A stretch of DNA of 64,000 nt, taken from assembly GCA_029266735.1 (NCBI GenBank), contig JAQSWG010000010.1, positions 1-64,000 of the forward strand. The letters run 5' to 3'. The notes under the pieces were generated by a model that saw only the letters and a program-made list of their open reading frames with translations, was not told the DNA's origin and searched no databases. Of this stretch, positions 38,526-49,219 are shown one piece after another. Source of the stretch: Ornithinibacter sp. Lineage in GTDB: Bacteria; Actinomycetota; Actinomycetes; Actinomycetales; Dermatophilaceae. How positions within the stretch are numbered: position 1 is the stretch's first letter; each line of letters opens with the position of its first letter. The position numbers were made by a program, and so were the translations under genes.

Positions 38526-38532
38526 GGTGCTC

Positions 38533-40821
38533 TCACTTCCCTGCCGAGGCCGCGCTCTTGCGGCTCGGCGTCTTCTGGACGCCGACATCGGTGCCGGTGT
38601 CCTTGCGGGACCTCGGCGCGGTGTCGGTCACGGACGGGACCCGACCACCGTTGCGGGCGGCGGACAGGGAGTCCTTGGCGGCCCGGACCACGGCCTCGGG
38701 CGTGAACCCGAACTCACGGAACAGGGTCTTGGCGTCGGCGGAGGCGCCGAAGTGCTCGATGCTGATGCACCGCCCCGCGTCTCCGACGAGGTCGTGCCAA
38801 CCCATGGCCACCCCGGCCTCCACGCTGACGCGGGCCCGGACCCGCGGGGGGAGGACCTTGTCCTGGTACGAGCGGGGCTGCTCCTCGAACCACTCCCGGC
38901 ATGGCATGGAGACGACCCGGGTGGCCACCCCGGACTCCTCGAGCGTCAGCCGCGCCTCCAGGGCCAGCGACACCTCGGAGCCCGTGGCCACGAGCACGAC
39001 GTCCGGCTGACCCGAAGCGGCGTCGATGAGGACGTAGGCGCCCTTCGCGACGCCGGCGGCCTTGGCATGGACCGAGCGGTCGACGATCGGCAGGTTCTGG
39101 CGCGACAGGGCGATCCCCGCCGTCCGGCCGCGCCGGAGGATCTCCCCCCAGGCCGCAGCCGTCTCGTTGGCGTCCGCCGGTCGCACCACGTCGAGCCCCG
39201 GCATCGCGCGCAGGGCTGCGAGGTGCTCGATCGGCTGGTGCGTCGGCCCGTCCTCACCCAGGCCGATGGAGTCGTGCGTCCACACGAAGGTCACCGGAAG
39301 CTGCTGGATGGCCGCGAGCCGCACCGCGGGTCGCATGTAGTCGGAGAAGACGAGGAAGGTGCCACCGTAGGGCCGGGTGAGCCCTTCGAGCGCGATGCCG
39401 TTGAGGATCATCCCCATGGCGTTCTCGCGGATGCCGAAGTGCAGCGTCCGGCCGTAGGGGCCGCCCTTCCACTCCTTCGTCTGCTTCCCCTTGGGGATGA
39501 ACGACGGCTCGTCTGCCATCGTCGTGTTGTTCGACTCGGCGAGGTCGGCCGACCCACCCCACAGCTCGGGGAGCACCGGCGCCAGCGCGCCGAGCACCTT
39601 GCCGGATGCCGCGCGCGTCGCCAGTCCCTTCTCCGTGTCCGGCTCGAAGGTCGGGAGTGCCTTGTCGAAGTCCTGGGGCAGTCGTGCCTCCACGAGCCGG
39701 TCCAGGAGCGACGCGCGCTCGGGCTGGGCCTTGCGCCACGCGGCATACCGCTTGTTCCACGCCTGGTGGGCCGACTTGCCGCGCTTGCGCACCTCACGCG
39801 CCCGAGCGAGCACGTCCCGCTCCACCGCGAACGTCTTCTTCGGGTCGAACCCGAGGAGCTCCTTGGTGGCAGCCACCTCGTCCGGTCCCAGGGCCGAGCC
39901 GTGCGCCTTGCCGGTGCCGCGGGCCTTGGGTGCCGGCCAGGCGATGACCGTCGACAACCGCACGAGCGTCGGTCGGTTCCTCGAGCGCCTGCTCTTCTCG
40001 AGAGCGGCGAGGAGGGCGTCGACGTCCTCGACGTACTCCGACGTGCCGGCCGGCTGGTCGGAACGCCGCCAGTCGACGTCGAACACCTCCCAGCCGTAGG
40101 CGGCGTAGCGCGCGGCGACGTCCTCGCTGAAGGAGATGTCGGTGTCGTCCTCGATGGAGATCTGGTTGGCGTCGTAGACGACGGTGAGGTTTCCCAGCTC
40201 CTGGTGGCCGGCGAGCGAGGACGCCTCGGAGGCCACGCCCTCCATGAGGTCGCCGTCGGAGGCGATGCACCACACGTGGTGGTCGAACACGCTCTCGCCG
40301 GGCTTGGCGCCCGGGTCGAGGAGCCCGCGCTGGCGACGCTGCGCCATCGCCATGCCCACGGCGGCGGCGAGGCCCGAGCCGAGCGGCCCGGTGGTGACCT
40401 CGACACCCCGGGTGTGGTGGACCTCGGGGTGCCCCGGGGTGAGCGAGCCCCAGGTGCGCAGGGACTGGAGGTCCTTGAGCTCGAGGCCGTACCCGCTGAG
40501 GTAGAGCTGGATGTACTGGGTGAGCGAGGAGTGCCCGCAGGAGAGGACGAAGCGGTCGCGACCGAGCCAGGTCGGGTCGGCCGGGTCGTGGGTCATGACG
40601 TTCTGGAAGAGGAGGTACGCCAGCGGGGCCAGGCTCATGGCCGTGCCGGGGTGCCCGTTGCCCACCTTCTGCACGGCGTCGGCGGCGAGGACCCGGACGG
40701 TGTCGACCGCCCGCACATCCAGGTCCGTCCACCCCGCCTTCTTCGCGAGCGGCCGGGAGATCTCCCGGCTTCGTCCGGGCGTCGCCTTCTGGCTGCGGCT
40801 GGTGGTGGTGGCGGTGGTCAC
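38533..40821 (-). CDS. tkt: Transketolase
   Basis: [60 protein letters not shown]. Confidence 0.97.
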   Translation of the reverse strand: MTTATTTSRSQKATPGRSREISRPLAKKAGWTDLDVRAVDTVRVLAADAVQKVGNGHPGTAMSLAPLAYLLFQNVMTHDPADPTWLGRDRFVLSCGHSSLTQYIQLYLSGYGLELKDLQSLRTWGSLTPGHPEVHHTRGVEVTTGPLGSGLAAAVGMAMAQRRQRGLLDPGAKPGESVFDHHVWCIASDGDLMEGVASEASSLAGHQELGNLTVVYDANQISIEDDTDISFSEDVAARYAAYGWEVFDVDWRRSDQPAGTSEYVEDVDALLAALEKSRRSRNRPTLVRLSTVIAWPAPKARGTGKAHGSALGPDEVAATKELLGFDPKKTFAVERDVLARAREVRKRGKSAHQAWNKRYAAWRKAQPERASLLDRLVEARLPQDFDKALPTFEPDTEKGLATRAASGKVLGALAPVLPELWGGSADLAESNNTTMADEPSFIPKGKQTKEWKGGPYGRTLHFGIRENAMGMILNGIALEGLTRPYGGTFLVFSDYMRPAVRLAAIQQLPVTFVWTHDSIGLGEDGPTHQPIEHLAALRAMPGLDVVRPADANETAAAWGEILRRGRTAGIALSRQNLPIVDRSVHAKAAGVAKGAYVLIDAASGQPDVVLVATGSEVSLALEARLTLEESGVATRVVSMPCREWFEEQPRSYQDKVLPPRVRARVSVEAGVAMGWHDLVGDAGRCISIEHFGASADAKTLFREFGFTPEAVVRAAKDSLSAARNGGRVPSVTDTAPRSRKDTGTDVGVQKTPSRKSAASAGK

Positions 40822-40899
40822 GAGGGCCTCTCTCAGGGGGTGGGGCGCGCTGGGACGGTCCGTCGACCACCCTAGTGTCTGCACTACCCGCTGGTTGGG

Positions 40900-40925
40900 G
40901 TCGCGCAACGCGCGACGGCTAGAAT
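40900..40925 (+). promoter_or_regulatory. Operator-like inverted repeat next to putative ctaB -10 element
   Basis: gtcgcgc-aac-gcgcgac (40900-40916) followed by TAGAAT (40920-40925). Confidence 0.45.
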
Positions 40926-40960
40926 CGCCGGGCACCTTCCAGGCCGACCCGAAGGACGAC

Positions 40961-41905
40961 GTGGCCACCACCCCCATGACGACCGATGCCGTGTCGGTGT
41001 CGCGGCGCGACCGCCGGAGGAGGCTGGGGAGCTACGTCGCGCTGACCAAGCCCCGCATCATCGAGCTGCTGCTCGTCACGACGGTGCCCGTGATGTTCCT
41101 CGCCGAAGGCGGAGTGCCTTCTCTCTGGCTCGTTCTCGCGACACTCGTCGGAGGGTCGCTGAGCGCCGGGGCGGCGAACACGTTCAACTCCGTCTACGAC
41201 CGCGACATCGACCGGCTCATGCACCGTACGAGCAACCGACCCATGGTGACCGGTGAGGTGAGCCCCCGCAACGGCCTCCTCTTCGGGGCCGCGCTCACCG
41301 TCGCGTCGACCGTGTGGTTCCTCGCCCTCGTCAACGTGCTGTCCGCCGTCCTGTCGCTCGTCGCCATCGCGCTGTACGCCCTCGGGTACACGGTGGTCCT
41401 CAAGCGCCGGACGTCGCAGAACATCGTGTGGGGTGGCGTCGCCGGGTGCATGCCGACGCTCATCGGGTGGTCCGCCGTCACCGGTTCGGTCGGCTGGCCG
41501 GCCGTCGTCCTCTTCCTCGTCATCTTCTTCTGGACACCGCCGCACTACTGGCCGCTGTCCATGGCGTTCCGCGACGACTACTCGGCGGCCGGCGTCCCGA
41601 TGCTCCCGGTCGAGCGAGGTCCCGTCGCCGTCGGTCGCCAGATCGTCCTGTACTCGTGGCTCATGGTGGTGGCGTCGTTCTCGCTGGTCCCGGTCGCCGA
41701 CATGGGGTGGGTGTATGCCGGGACGGCGGGACTCGCGGGCGCGCTCTTCGTCGTCGAGGCCCATCGCCTCCTGCGTGCCGCCCGCTCGGGCCTGACCGGG
41801 ACGGCGCTCAGGCCGATGCGCCTGTTCCACTACTCGATCACCTACGTCACGGTGCTCTTCCTCGCCGTCGCGCTCGACCCGCTGATCCACGTCGCCATCG
41901 GCTGA
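40961..41905 (+). CDS. ctaB: Protoheme IX farnesyltransferase (heme o synthase)
   Basis: [49 protein letters not shown]. Confidence 0.97.
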   Translation: MATTPMTTDAVSVSRRDRRRRLGSYVALTKPRIIELLLVTTVPVMFLAEGGVPSLWLVLATLVGGSLSAGAANTFNSVYDRDIDRLMHRTSNRPMVTGEVSPRNGLLFGAALTVASTVWFLALVNVLSAVLSLVAIALYALGYTVVLKRRTSQNIVWGGVAGCMPTLIGWSAVTGSVGWPAVVLFLVIFFWTPPHYWPLSMAFRDDYSAAGVPMLPVERGPVAVGRQIVLYSWLMVVASFSLVPVADMGWVYAGTAGLAGALFVVEAHRLLRAARSGLTGTALRPMRLFHYSITYVTVLFLAVALDPLIHVAIG

Positions 41906-41926
41906 CCGCGCGGTGGTGGGGTTCGC

Positions 41927-41942
41927 CCTGAGGTACCTCAGG
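41927..41942. promoter_or_regulatory. 16-bp perfect palindrome, candidate operator
   Basis: CCTGAGGTACCTCAGG; overlaps the tandem CCTGAGGTA|CCTCAGGTA. Confidence 0.5.
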
Positions 41943-42007
41943 TAGGTGATGCCTGCCGAAGATAGGGCAGCCGCCCCATGCGGGGGTGTACCGCAGGGGA
42001 CGAGCGT

Positions 42008-42043
42008 GGTCGGTGTCGGAGGGACAGGCCCCCGACACCGACC
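42008..42043 (+). promoter_or_regulatory. Leader stem-loop ahead of the RBS of the small ORF at 42056
   Basis: ggtcggtgtcgg (42008-42019) / ccgacaccgacc (42032-42043), perfect 12-bp stem, 12-nt loop, RBS-like aaggaag follows. Confidence 0.6.
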
Positions 42044-42055
42044 GAAGGAAGAACC

Positions 42056-42298
42056 ATGAGCCTCTACACCAACCCGATGACCGTGCAGACCGAGATCGAC
42101 CGTCGCTTCGAGCTGGCCGGTGTCGACCCGTACGACCGTCACCACCGCGACCACCACCGGCGCGACCTGCCGTCTCGTCCGCTCGCGGCGCACCCGCTGG
42201 CCGCCTTCGTCGCCCGCCTCGTGGGTGGCCGCGAGAACACCACCGCGGCCCGCCCGCGTCGCACCAGGGTCACCTCGGGCGCGCCTCGGCACCCGTGA
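42056..42298 (+). CDS. Small His/Arg-rich hypothetical protein (80 aa)
   Basis: MSLYTNPMTVQTEIDRRFELAGVDPYDRHHRDHHRRDLPSRPLAAHPLAAFVARLVGG..; good RBS-like sequence and ATG. Confidence 0.6.
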   Translation: MSLYTNPMTVQTEIDRRFELAGVDPYDRHHRDHHRRDLPSRPLAAHPLAAFVARLVGGRENTTAARPRRTRVTSGAPRHP

Positions 42299-42324
42299 GG
42301 AACCTGACGTCGGCGACCAGTGCC

Positions 42325-45088
42325 ATGATCGGGGCCGTGCCGCCCCGTACCACCACCGAGCTCGTCGGCCGCCAGGAGGAGGTCCACCGGCTCCTCGACG
42401 CCCTCGGCTGGGACGACGGGGGGGCCGGGGCGGTCCTCCTCGCCGGCGACGCCGGCATAGGGAAGACCGCCCTCGTCGGGGACGTGCTCCGCCGGGCTGC
42501 CGACCGCCGGACCCTCGTCGGCCACTGCGTCGGGGAGATGGGCACCGCCCTGCCGTACCTCCCGTTCGTCGAGATGTTCGCCGCCCTCGACGCCCGTGAG
42601 CGCGACCTCGTGGACGAGCTCGTCGCCGACCACCCGGGCCTCGTGCCCCTCGTGCCGCGGGTCGCCTCCGGGGCGCGGGGAAACGCCGTGCGCGCCGACC
42701 TCGTCGAGGCAGTGCACGGCGCACTGTCCGACCTGGGCCGCCGTGCTCCGGTCGTCGTCGTCGTGGAGGACGTCCACTGGGCCGACGAGTCGACCCGGGA
42801 GCTCCTCACCCTTCTCTTCACGCGCGGGGGCCCGGACGGGGTGAGCCTCCTCGCCACCTACCGCAGCGACGACATCCACCGCCGTCATCAGCGAGGACCT
42901 TGTCGACGACGTCGCGCACCGGGCCGAGGGCAATGCCTTCTTCGCCGAGGAGCTCGCCGTGGCCGCCGACGAGCGCGGCGGTGCGGACCCGGCCGATCTG
43001 GCACGGCTCCTGCTGACCCGTGTCGACCGCCTCGAGGAGGCGGCCCAGGGCGTCGTGAGGGTTGCCGCCGTCATCGGTCGCCGGGTTCCCCACGCCCTGC
43101 TTGCGCGCGTCGCCGGGGTCGACCCCGGGACCCTGCGCACGGCGCTGCGATCCGCGGTCGAGCACCACGTCCTCGAGCCCTGGGGCGAGGTCGGGTACGA
43201 GTTCCGCCATGCCCTCCTTGCGGAGGCCGTCACCGACGACCTCCTGCCCGCGGAGCGGCTCCAGCTGCACCGAGCCTGTGTCGAGGCCCTGCGCGAGGAT
43301 CCGTCCCTCGGTTCGGCCGCCGACCTCGCGCGGCACGCCCTGGCGAGCGGTGACCGCGTCGCCGCCCTGGAGGCGTCGGTGCGCGCGGGCGACGCCGCCC
43401 AGCGGATGGGCGGTCCGGCCGAAGCGCTCGTTCACTACGAGACCGCCCTCTCGATCGCGTCGGCCGAGTCCGACGAGGCGGAGGGTCATGCGCTCACGCT
43501 TCGCGCGGCATCCGCAGCGAACGACAGCGGGCGGACGGCCCGCGCGATGGCCCTGCTGCGAGCCCGGCTCGACACCGACCTGCCGACCCCACATGAGCGC
43601 GCCGAGCTGCTCGGTGCGCTCGCGGAGACGGCTCGGATGACCGAGGAGCGGCTCGACCGCCTGGCGATCACCCAGGAGGGCCTCGACCTCCTGGCGGACG
43701 ACGCGCCGACGAGCCTGCGGGTCGGCCTCCTGGCCCGCCGCGCCGAGGCCCTCATGGACTCCGGCGCGCACGAGGAGGCCCTCGTCGTCGCCGACGACGC
43801 CATGGCTCTCGCCGTGGAGCACGACCTGACGGAGGACCGCACCGACCTCGCCTCGATCCTGGCGCGGCTGAGCGAGACCGCCGGCGACCCGGGCGAGTCG
43901 ATCCGGCGGCTCGAGGGGGCCCTCGCTGCATGGACCCGCGAGCCCGACCTCGCGCTCCTGCGCGCGATGCACATCCTGGCGTCGGTCCACTACCGACAGG
44001 GCGACCACGCGGCCGCCCTCGCCGGCTTCGAGCGAGCCGTGGCCGAGGCGCGGCGGGCGGGGCTGGAGTGGTCGGTCTACGGGGTGGACACCCGGGCGAT
44101 GGCCGTGACGACCGCCTACGAGATGGGCGACTGGGAGCACGCCCTGCTGCTGGCCGACCACACGCACGACGCCGGGATGCCGGCCTGGGCGGTGGCCAGC
44201 ATCGACGCCGCCGCGGCGGGGGTGCTCGCCGCGCGGGGAGGTGTCACGGCGGACGAGCTGCTGGCCGGCATCCGCCCGTGGTGGCCGGAGGACGGGCGCA
44301 TCGCCGTGCAGAGCGGTGCGGCCGCCGTCGACCTGCTCGGCCGGGACGGCGAGGTGGACCGGATGCTGACGCTGCACCGTGAGCTGGTGACGTTCCTCCG
44401 GGACATCTGGGGCGAGGGCCGCGTCGCCGCCGAGGTGCGCCTGGCCGCCCTCGTCATCGGACACCTGGCGACGGCCGTGCGCACCGCGCCGCCCGGCCGC
44501 CGGGTGGAGATCCGCGGTGAGGTCGAGCGGCTGCACGCCGAGGCGTGTGCCGTGTGGGGGGACGGCTCACTCCTCCTTCCGCCGACGCTGGAGGGTCGCG
44601 CGTGGGAGGCCCGCACGACGGCCGAGCGTGAGCGCGCCCGCTGGGCCGCAGGCGACGACGTTCCCCTCGACGGTCTCGTCGCATCGTGGCGCGAGGTGGT
44701 CGAGATGTTCGAGCGCCACGGGGAGCCCTATGAGGCGGCCAGGGCGCGGAGCCGACTCGCGGAGGTGCTCCTCGCGGCCGGGGACCGCGGCGCCGACGAC
44801 GTGCTCGGCGAGGCGCGGGAGGCACTCCGCACCCTCGGCGCCGCGCCCCTCGCCGCGTCCCTCGACCGGCTGACCCCCCGACCCGGCCGCACGGCGCTCA
44901 CCAGCCGAGAGGCCGAGGTCCTCCAGCTCCTCGCGGAAGGGCGGTCCAACGGTGAGATCGGACGCGCGCTCTTCATCAGCACCAAGACCGCCAGCGTGCA
45001 CGTGTCGAACATCCTCGCCAAGCTCGGTGCCGCATCCCGTGGTGAGGCGGTCGCCCTGGCCAGGTCAGGTGGCCTGCTCGGGGGCTGA
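42325..45088 (+). pseudogene. LuxR-family AAA-ATPase (LAL-type) transcriptional regulator, internal deletion/frameshift near 42888
   Basis: Frame 1: ELVGRQEEVHRLLDAL..LLAGDAGIGKTALVGDVL..VVVVVEDVHWADESTRELLTLL..SLLATYRSDDIHRRH; frame 2 resumes at ISEDLVDDVAHRAEGNAFFAEELAVAA and ends in LuxR HTH LTSREAEVLQLLAEGRSNGEIGRALFISTKTASVHVSNILAKLGA. Confidence 0.85.
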
Positions 45089-46036
45089 GGCTGGGAGGAG
45101 ACGGTCATCGTCGGCCCGCCGGCGGAGCGCGAGGATGCCGTGGGTGAGTGCCACGACGAGGAGGCTGGCGCCGAGCATGTGGGCCACGACGAGCGCCTCG
45201 GGGAGGTCGGTGAAGTACTGGACGTAGCCGACGACTCCCTGCGCGAGGCTGACGAGGAGGACGGCCAACCAGGCGCGTCCCGGGCCTCTCACCCCTGGTG
45301 CCGCGGTGAGCCGGGCGGTGAGCCAGGTGGCCGCGACGAGGCCGAGGAAGAGCATGACGACATCCGCGTGCAGCCAGGACACCGTGCGCGCGTCGAACCC
45401 GAAGCGGGCCGGCTCGTCCGCGTCACCGGAGTGGGGGCCCGAGCCGGTCACGACGGTGCCGAGGGCGAGGACGACCGCCGCGACGGCTGAGGTTCCCCAC
45501 GCCAGGCGGGTGACGAGGGGCGGGACGAGGCGCACCGGTGCCGCGGCCGTCTCCCACCGGGCGAACCAAAGGTACGAGGCCGCCGCGACGAGCGCGGCGG
45601 ACAGGAGGAAGTGCGCCGCAACCGTTGCGGGGTGGAGACCGAGCAGGACGGTCGCGCCGCCGAGCAGCGCCTGGGCGACGACACCGCCGAGCACGGCCAC
45701 GGACGCGACCTTCATCGCGGGCCGGGGTGCCCAGCGCCAGACCGCGACCACCGCGGCCAGGGCGAGCACCGCCAGGACACCGGTCAGGGTGCGGTTGCCG
45801 AACTCGATGTACTTGTGGAAGCCCTCCGCCTGCTCCACTGTCGGGGTGATCGAGCCGTCGACGCACTCGGGCCAGGTCGGGCATCCCAGGCCGCTGCCGG
45901 TCACCCGCACGAGGCCACCGGTCACGACGATGGCCACCTGCGCGACGAGGTTGGCTCCCAGGACGGGCGCCAACCACCGCGACGCCGACGAGGGAACGGG
46001 CGGGGCGGGTGCGGTCGTCGTGCGGGTGTCCGTCAC
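45065..46036 (-). CDS. ctaA: Heme A synthase (COX15/CtaA family)
   Basis: VTGGLVRVTGSGLGCPTWPECVDGSITPTVEQAEGFHKYIEFGNRTLTGVL. Confidence 0.95.
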   Translation of the reverse strand: MTDTRTTTAPAPPVPSSASRWLAPVLGANLVAQVAIVVTGGLVRVTGSGLGCPTWPECVDGSITPTVEQAEGFHKYIEFGNRTLTGVLAVLALAAVVAVWRWAPRPAMKVASVAVLGGVVAQALLGGATVLLGLHPATVAAHFLLSAALVAAASYLWFARWETAAAPVRLVPPLVTRLAWGTSAVAAVVLALGTVVTGSGPHSGDADEPARFGFDARTVSWLHADVVMLFLGLVAATWLTARLTAAPGVRGPGRAWLAVLLVSLAQGVVGYVQYFTDLPEALVVAHMLGASLLVVALTHGILALRRRADDDRLLPASAPEQAT

Positions 46037-46077
46037 GTCGACAAGGCTACGTGGCCCGAGGGCAGCGCTGTCGAGGG

Positions 46078-46821
46078 TCAGCCGCCCCAGCGGAAGAACC
46101 GAGCCGCCAGGGCGGCGCCGGCCACGCCCCAGACGGCGAGGACGGCCAGGGAGCCCCACGGCCAGCCGCCGTCGAGGAACGCGGTGCGGGCGGCGTCACC
46201 CAAAGCACCGGAGGGCAGCAGCGCCGCGACGTCGCCGAGGGCGCCCGGGAGCTCGTCGGTGGGAACGAGCGTGCCGAGTGCCAGGAGCAGGACCCAGGCG
46301 AGGTTGGCGATGGCGAGGACCGCCTCGGCCCGGAGCGTGCCGGCGAGGAGGAGGGCGAGCGAGACGAAGGTGCCGCAGCCGAGGACCAGGGTGACCACCA
46401 GGGGAGGGAGCCCCGCCGGCTCGGGGCGCGCCCCCAGGGCCAGGCCGAGCGCCCCGAGGACGAGCACCTGCACCGCCACGACCGAGAGCACTGCGACCGC
46501 CTTGCCCGCGAGCAGCCCGCCGCGGCCGAGCGGGGTGGTGCCGAGCAGGCGGAGGACACCGGACCTGCGGTCGAAGCCCGTCGCGATCGCCTGCCCGGTG
46601 AACGCGGTCGAGACCACGCCCAGCGCCAGTGCGCCGGCCGTGGCCAGGTCGACGCGTCGGCCGGGGCCGAGCTCGGGGACCGACGTCAGGGCGATCGCGA
46701 CGAGGGCCATCGCGGGAAGGACGACCGAGACGAGCAGCTGCTCACCGTTGGACAGCAGGGCCCGGGCCTCGAAGCGCGCCTCCGCGAGCACACGGGCTCT
46801 GGCCGGTGCCGCGGCGCTCAC
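46078..46821 (-). CDS. ABC transporter permease
   Basis: VSAAAPARARVLAEARFEARALLSNGEQLLVSVVLPAMALV; TM-rich; GTGA overlap with ATPase gene. Confidence 0.88.
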   Translation of the reverse strand: MSAAAPARARVLAEARFEARALLSNGEQLLVSVVLPAMALVAIALTSVPELGPGRRVDLATAGALALGVVSTAFTGQAIATGFDRRSGVLRLLGTTPLGRGGLLAGKAVAVLSVVAVQVLVLGALGLALGARPEPAGLPPLVVTLVLGCGTFVSLALLLAGTLRAEAVLAIANLAWVLLLALGTLVPTDELPGALGDVAALLPSGALGDAARTAFLDGGWPWGSLAVLAVWGVAGAALAARFFRWGG

Positions 46822-47525
46822 CGGGCTCCCGCGGTGAGTGAGAAGTAGACGTCCTCGAGACGGCGCCCCCGGCGCACGCCGTCGAGCGTGCCGTCGGCGA
46901 CGACCCGGCCGGAGGTGAGGATGACGACCCGGTCGGCGATCCGCTCGGCCTCCTCGAAGGAGTGGGTCGTGACGACGAGGCAGGCACCACGGTCCGCCTC
47001 GGTCCGGACGAGGTCCCAGACGTCGAGGCGCCCGTGCGGGTCCAGCCCCGCGGTGGGCTCGTCGAGAAAGATGACGTCCGGGCGGGGGAGGAGGGCGGCG
47101 GCGAGGGCGACACGCTGGCGCTGGCCGCCCGACATCCGCCGCACCGTCGTCCCCGAGAAGGCGTCGATGCCGAGCAGGGTGACCAGCTCGTCGACGGGGG
47201 TGGGCGCGGAATACAGCGAGGAGAGATGGCGCAGGAGGGCCACCGGACGCGCAGTGGTCGGGAGGCCGCCGTCCTGGAGCATCACGCCGACCCGCGCCCG
47301 GTGGTCGGGTCCGGAGCCCCACGGGTCCGTGCCCAGGACCCGCACCTCACCGCCGTCGGGGCGCTGGAGGCCCTCCAGGCACTCGACTGTCGTCGTCTTG
47401 CCGGCGCCGTTGGGCCCGAGGACCGCCGTGACCGTCCCCGACTCGGCCGACCACGACGCGCCGTCGACCGCACGCTTGGCCCCGAACGACCTGCGCAGGT
47501 CACGCACGAGCACGGCACCGGCCAT
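46818..47525 (-). CDS. ABC transporter ATP-binding protein
   Basis: VTAVLGPNGAGKTTTVECLEGLQRPDGGEV; MSGGQRQRVALAAALLPRPDVIFLDEPTAGLDP. Confidence 0.95.
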   Translation of the reverse strand: MAGAVLVRDLRRSFGAKRAVDGASWSAESGTVTAVLGPNGAGKTTTVECLEGLQRPDGGEVRVLGTDPWGSGPDHRARVGVMLQDGGLPTTARPVALLRHLSSLYSAPTPVDELVTLLGIDAFSGTTVRRMSGGQRQRVALAAALLPRPDVIFLDEPTAGLDPHGRLDVWDLVRTEADRGACLVVTTHSFEEAERIADRVVILTSGRVVADGTLDGVRRGRRLEDVYFSLTAGAR

Positions 47526-47550
47526 GCCGCGACATCCTAGGCTGACGCCC

Positions 47551-48219
47551 ATGCCACGCATCGACCGGGAGGCCGCGCCTGCCACCGCCGTGGCCGCCGC
47601 ACCCGCCGCCCTCGCCGCTCTCCTGCGTCGACCCCGGACGGCTGCGGTGCTGGGCCTCCTCCCGCTCGCCGTGGCGGCCTTCTTCCGGGACCCCGACCGC
47701 ACCCCCGACCGCCGGTCGGTGCCCGTGGACGACATCCTGTCGCCCGCCGACGGAAAGGTGATGTCCGCCGGTCCGGCGGTGGGGGGCGTGGCGCCAGAGG
47801 GGGACTGGCAGCAGGTGAGCATCTTCCTGTCGGCCTTCGACGTCCACATCAACCGCGCGCCGTACGGCGGACGGGTGACCGAGGTCGTCGAGAGACCCGG
47901 TGCGTGGCACGCCGCGTACACGCACGAGAGCGCGCACCTCAACGAGCGCGCCGACATCACGGTCGAGCGGGAGGTCGCCGGACGAGTCCGTCGGGTGCAC
48001 TTCCGGCAGATCGTCGGCCTCATGGCCCGCAGGGTCGTGACGCGGGTCTCCGTCGGGGACGAGATCCAGACCGGGACGCGGATCGGGCTCATGAAGTTCG
48101 GCTCGAGGATGGACGTGTTCGTCCCCATGGAGTGCGACGTGCTCGTCCGCCGCGGCGACCGCGTCCTCGGCGGCGAGACCGTCATCGCGCGCTGGCACGC
48201 CTCCCCGGTGACCTCGTGA
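47551..48219 (+). CDS. psd: Phosphatidylserine decarboxylase
   Basis: DDILSPADGKVMSAG; VHINRAPYGGRV; GLMKFGSRMDVFVP. Confidence 0.94.
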   Translation: MPRIDREAAPATAVAAAPAALAALLRRPRTAAVLGLLPLAVAAFFRDPDRTPDRRSVPVDDILSPADGKVMSAGPAVGGVAPEGDWQQVSIFLSAFDVHINRAPYGGRVTEVVERPGAWHAAYTHESAHLNERADITVEREVAGRVRRVHFRQIVGLMARRVVTRVSVGDEIQTGTRIGLMKFGSRMDVFVPMECDVLVRRGDRVLGGETVIARWHASPVTS

Positions 48220-49172
48220 CCACGCCTGCGGCGCCGGGCCGGCGTCGGATCCTCGCCCGCTGGCGCCTGGTGTCGCCGACGGGGGCGCGCGTCGTGTCCC
48301 TACGTCAGCTGCCGAAGCGAGAGCGGGCCCGTCTCCTGGCCCCGAGCGCCTTCACGACGCTCAACATGATGAGCGGGCTGTCGTCCGTCCTCCTGGCCTT
48401 TCGGGGCAGCTTCACGCTGGCGGCGTCGCTCATCGCGGTCTCGATCGTCCTCGACATCGCCGACGGCTTCGTCGCCCGGCTCGTGGGGGCCACGTCCCCG
48501 TTCGGGCTCCAGCTCGACTCCCTCGCCGACCTCATCTCGTTCGGCCTTGCCCCGGCCGTGCTCATCCACACGTGGGCGCTCGACGAGTGGCCCGTGCTCG
48601 CCTGGCTCGCGGCGTTCTTCTGGCTCGCCTGCTCGGCCTTCCGGCTCGCTCGGTTCAACGTGACGATCGACCCCCTCGCCGACAAGCGCTACTTCGTCGG
48701 CCTGCCGTCGCCGGGAGCGGCGGCCGTCGTCATGGCGACCATCCTCGCGCTGGACTCCCCGTTCTTCGGCCCGGGGACCGGCCCGTGGCGCGCCTGGTTC
48801 CCCCTCCTCGTCAGCGTCGTCCCGGCGCTGCTCATGGTGATGACGGTCCGGTTCCGCTCGTTCCGAGCCCTGCTCTCGCCGCGGACACCGGTGGCCCGGC
48901 TCGCCACCGCCGTCATGGCGCTCGCCGTCGGGGTGGGACTCGTCCTCACCCCCGGGCTCACGGCCCTCGTCGTCTCATACGGCTACGTGCTCACAGCACC
49001 GCTGGGAGTGCTCACGGCCCCGGCGCGCCAGCGGCTGTTGGGCACCGACGCGGTCGCTCCGCCCCGGACCCGGATCCCGTCGGTCTTCCTGCCCCTGGAC
49101 GAGGACCCCGGGGTCGAGGAGGTCGACGAGGTGGTCGTGGCGGACCCCGCAGCGCAGAGCGTCGAGAGTTAG
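48216..49172 (+). CDS. pssA: CDP-diacylglycerol--serine O-phosphatidyltransferase
   Basis: IADGFVARLVGATSPFGLQLDSLADLISFGLAPAVL (CDP-OH phosphotransferase signature). Confidence 0.94.
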   Translation: MTTPAAPGRRRILARWRLVSPTGARVVSLRQLPKRERARLLAPSAFTTLNMMSGLSSVLLAFRGSFTLAASLIAVSIVLDIADGFVARLVGATSPFGLQLDSLADLISFGLAPAVLIHTWALDEWPVLAWLAAFFWLACSAFRLARFNVTIDPLADKRYFVGLPSPGAAAVVMATILALDSPFFGPGTGPWRAWFPLLVSVVPALLMVMTVRFRSFRALLSPRTPVARLATAVMALAVGVGLVLTPGLTALVVSYGYVLTAPLGVLTAPARQRLLGTDAVAPPRTRIPSVFLPLDEDPGVEEVDEVVVADPAAQSVES

Positions 49173-49219
49173 GAGACCCTTGCTTGGACGGTGGACGAAG
49201 AATTACCTAACATGGGTGT

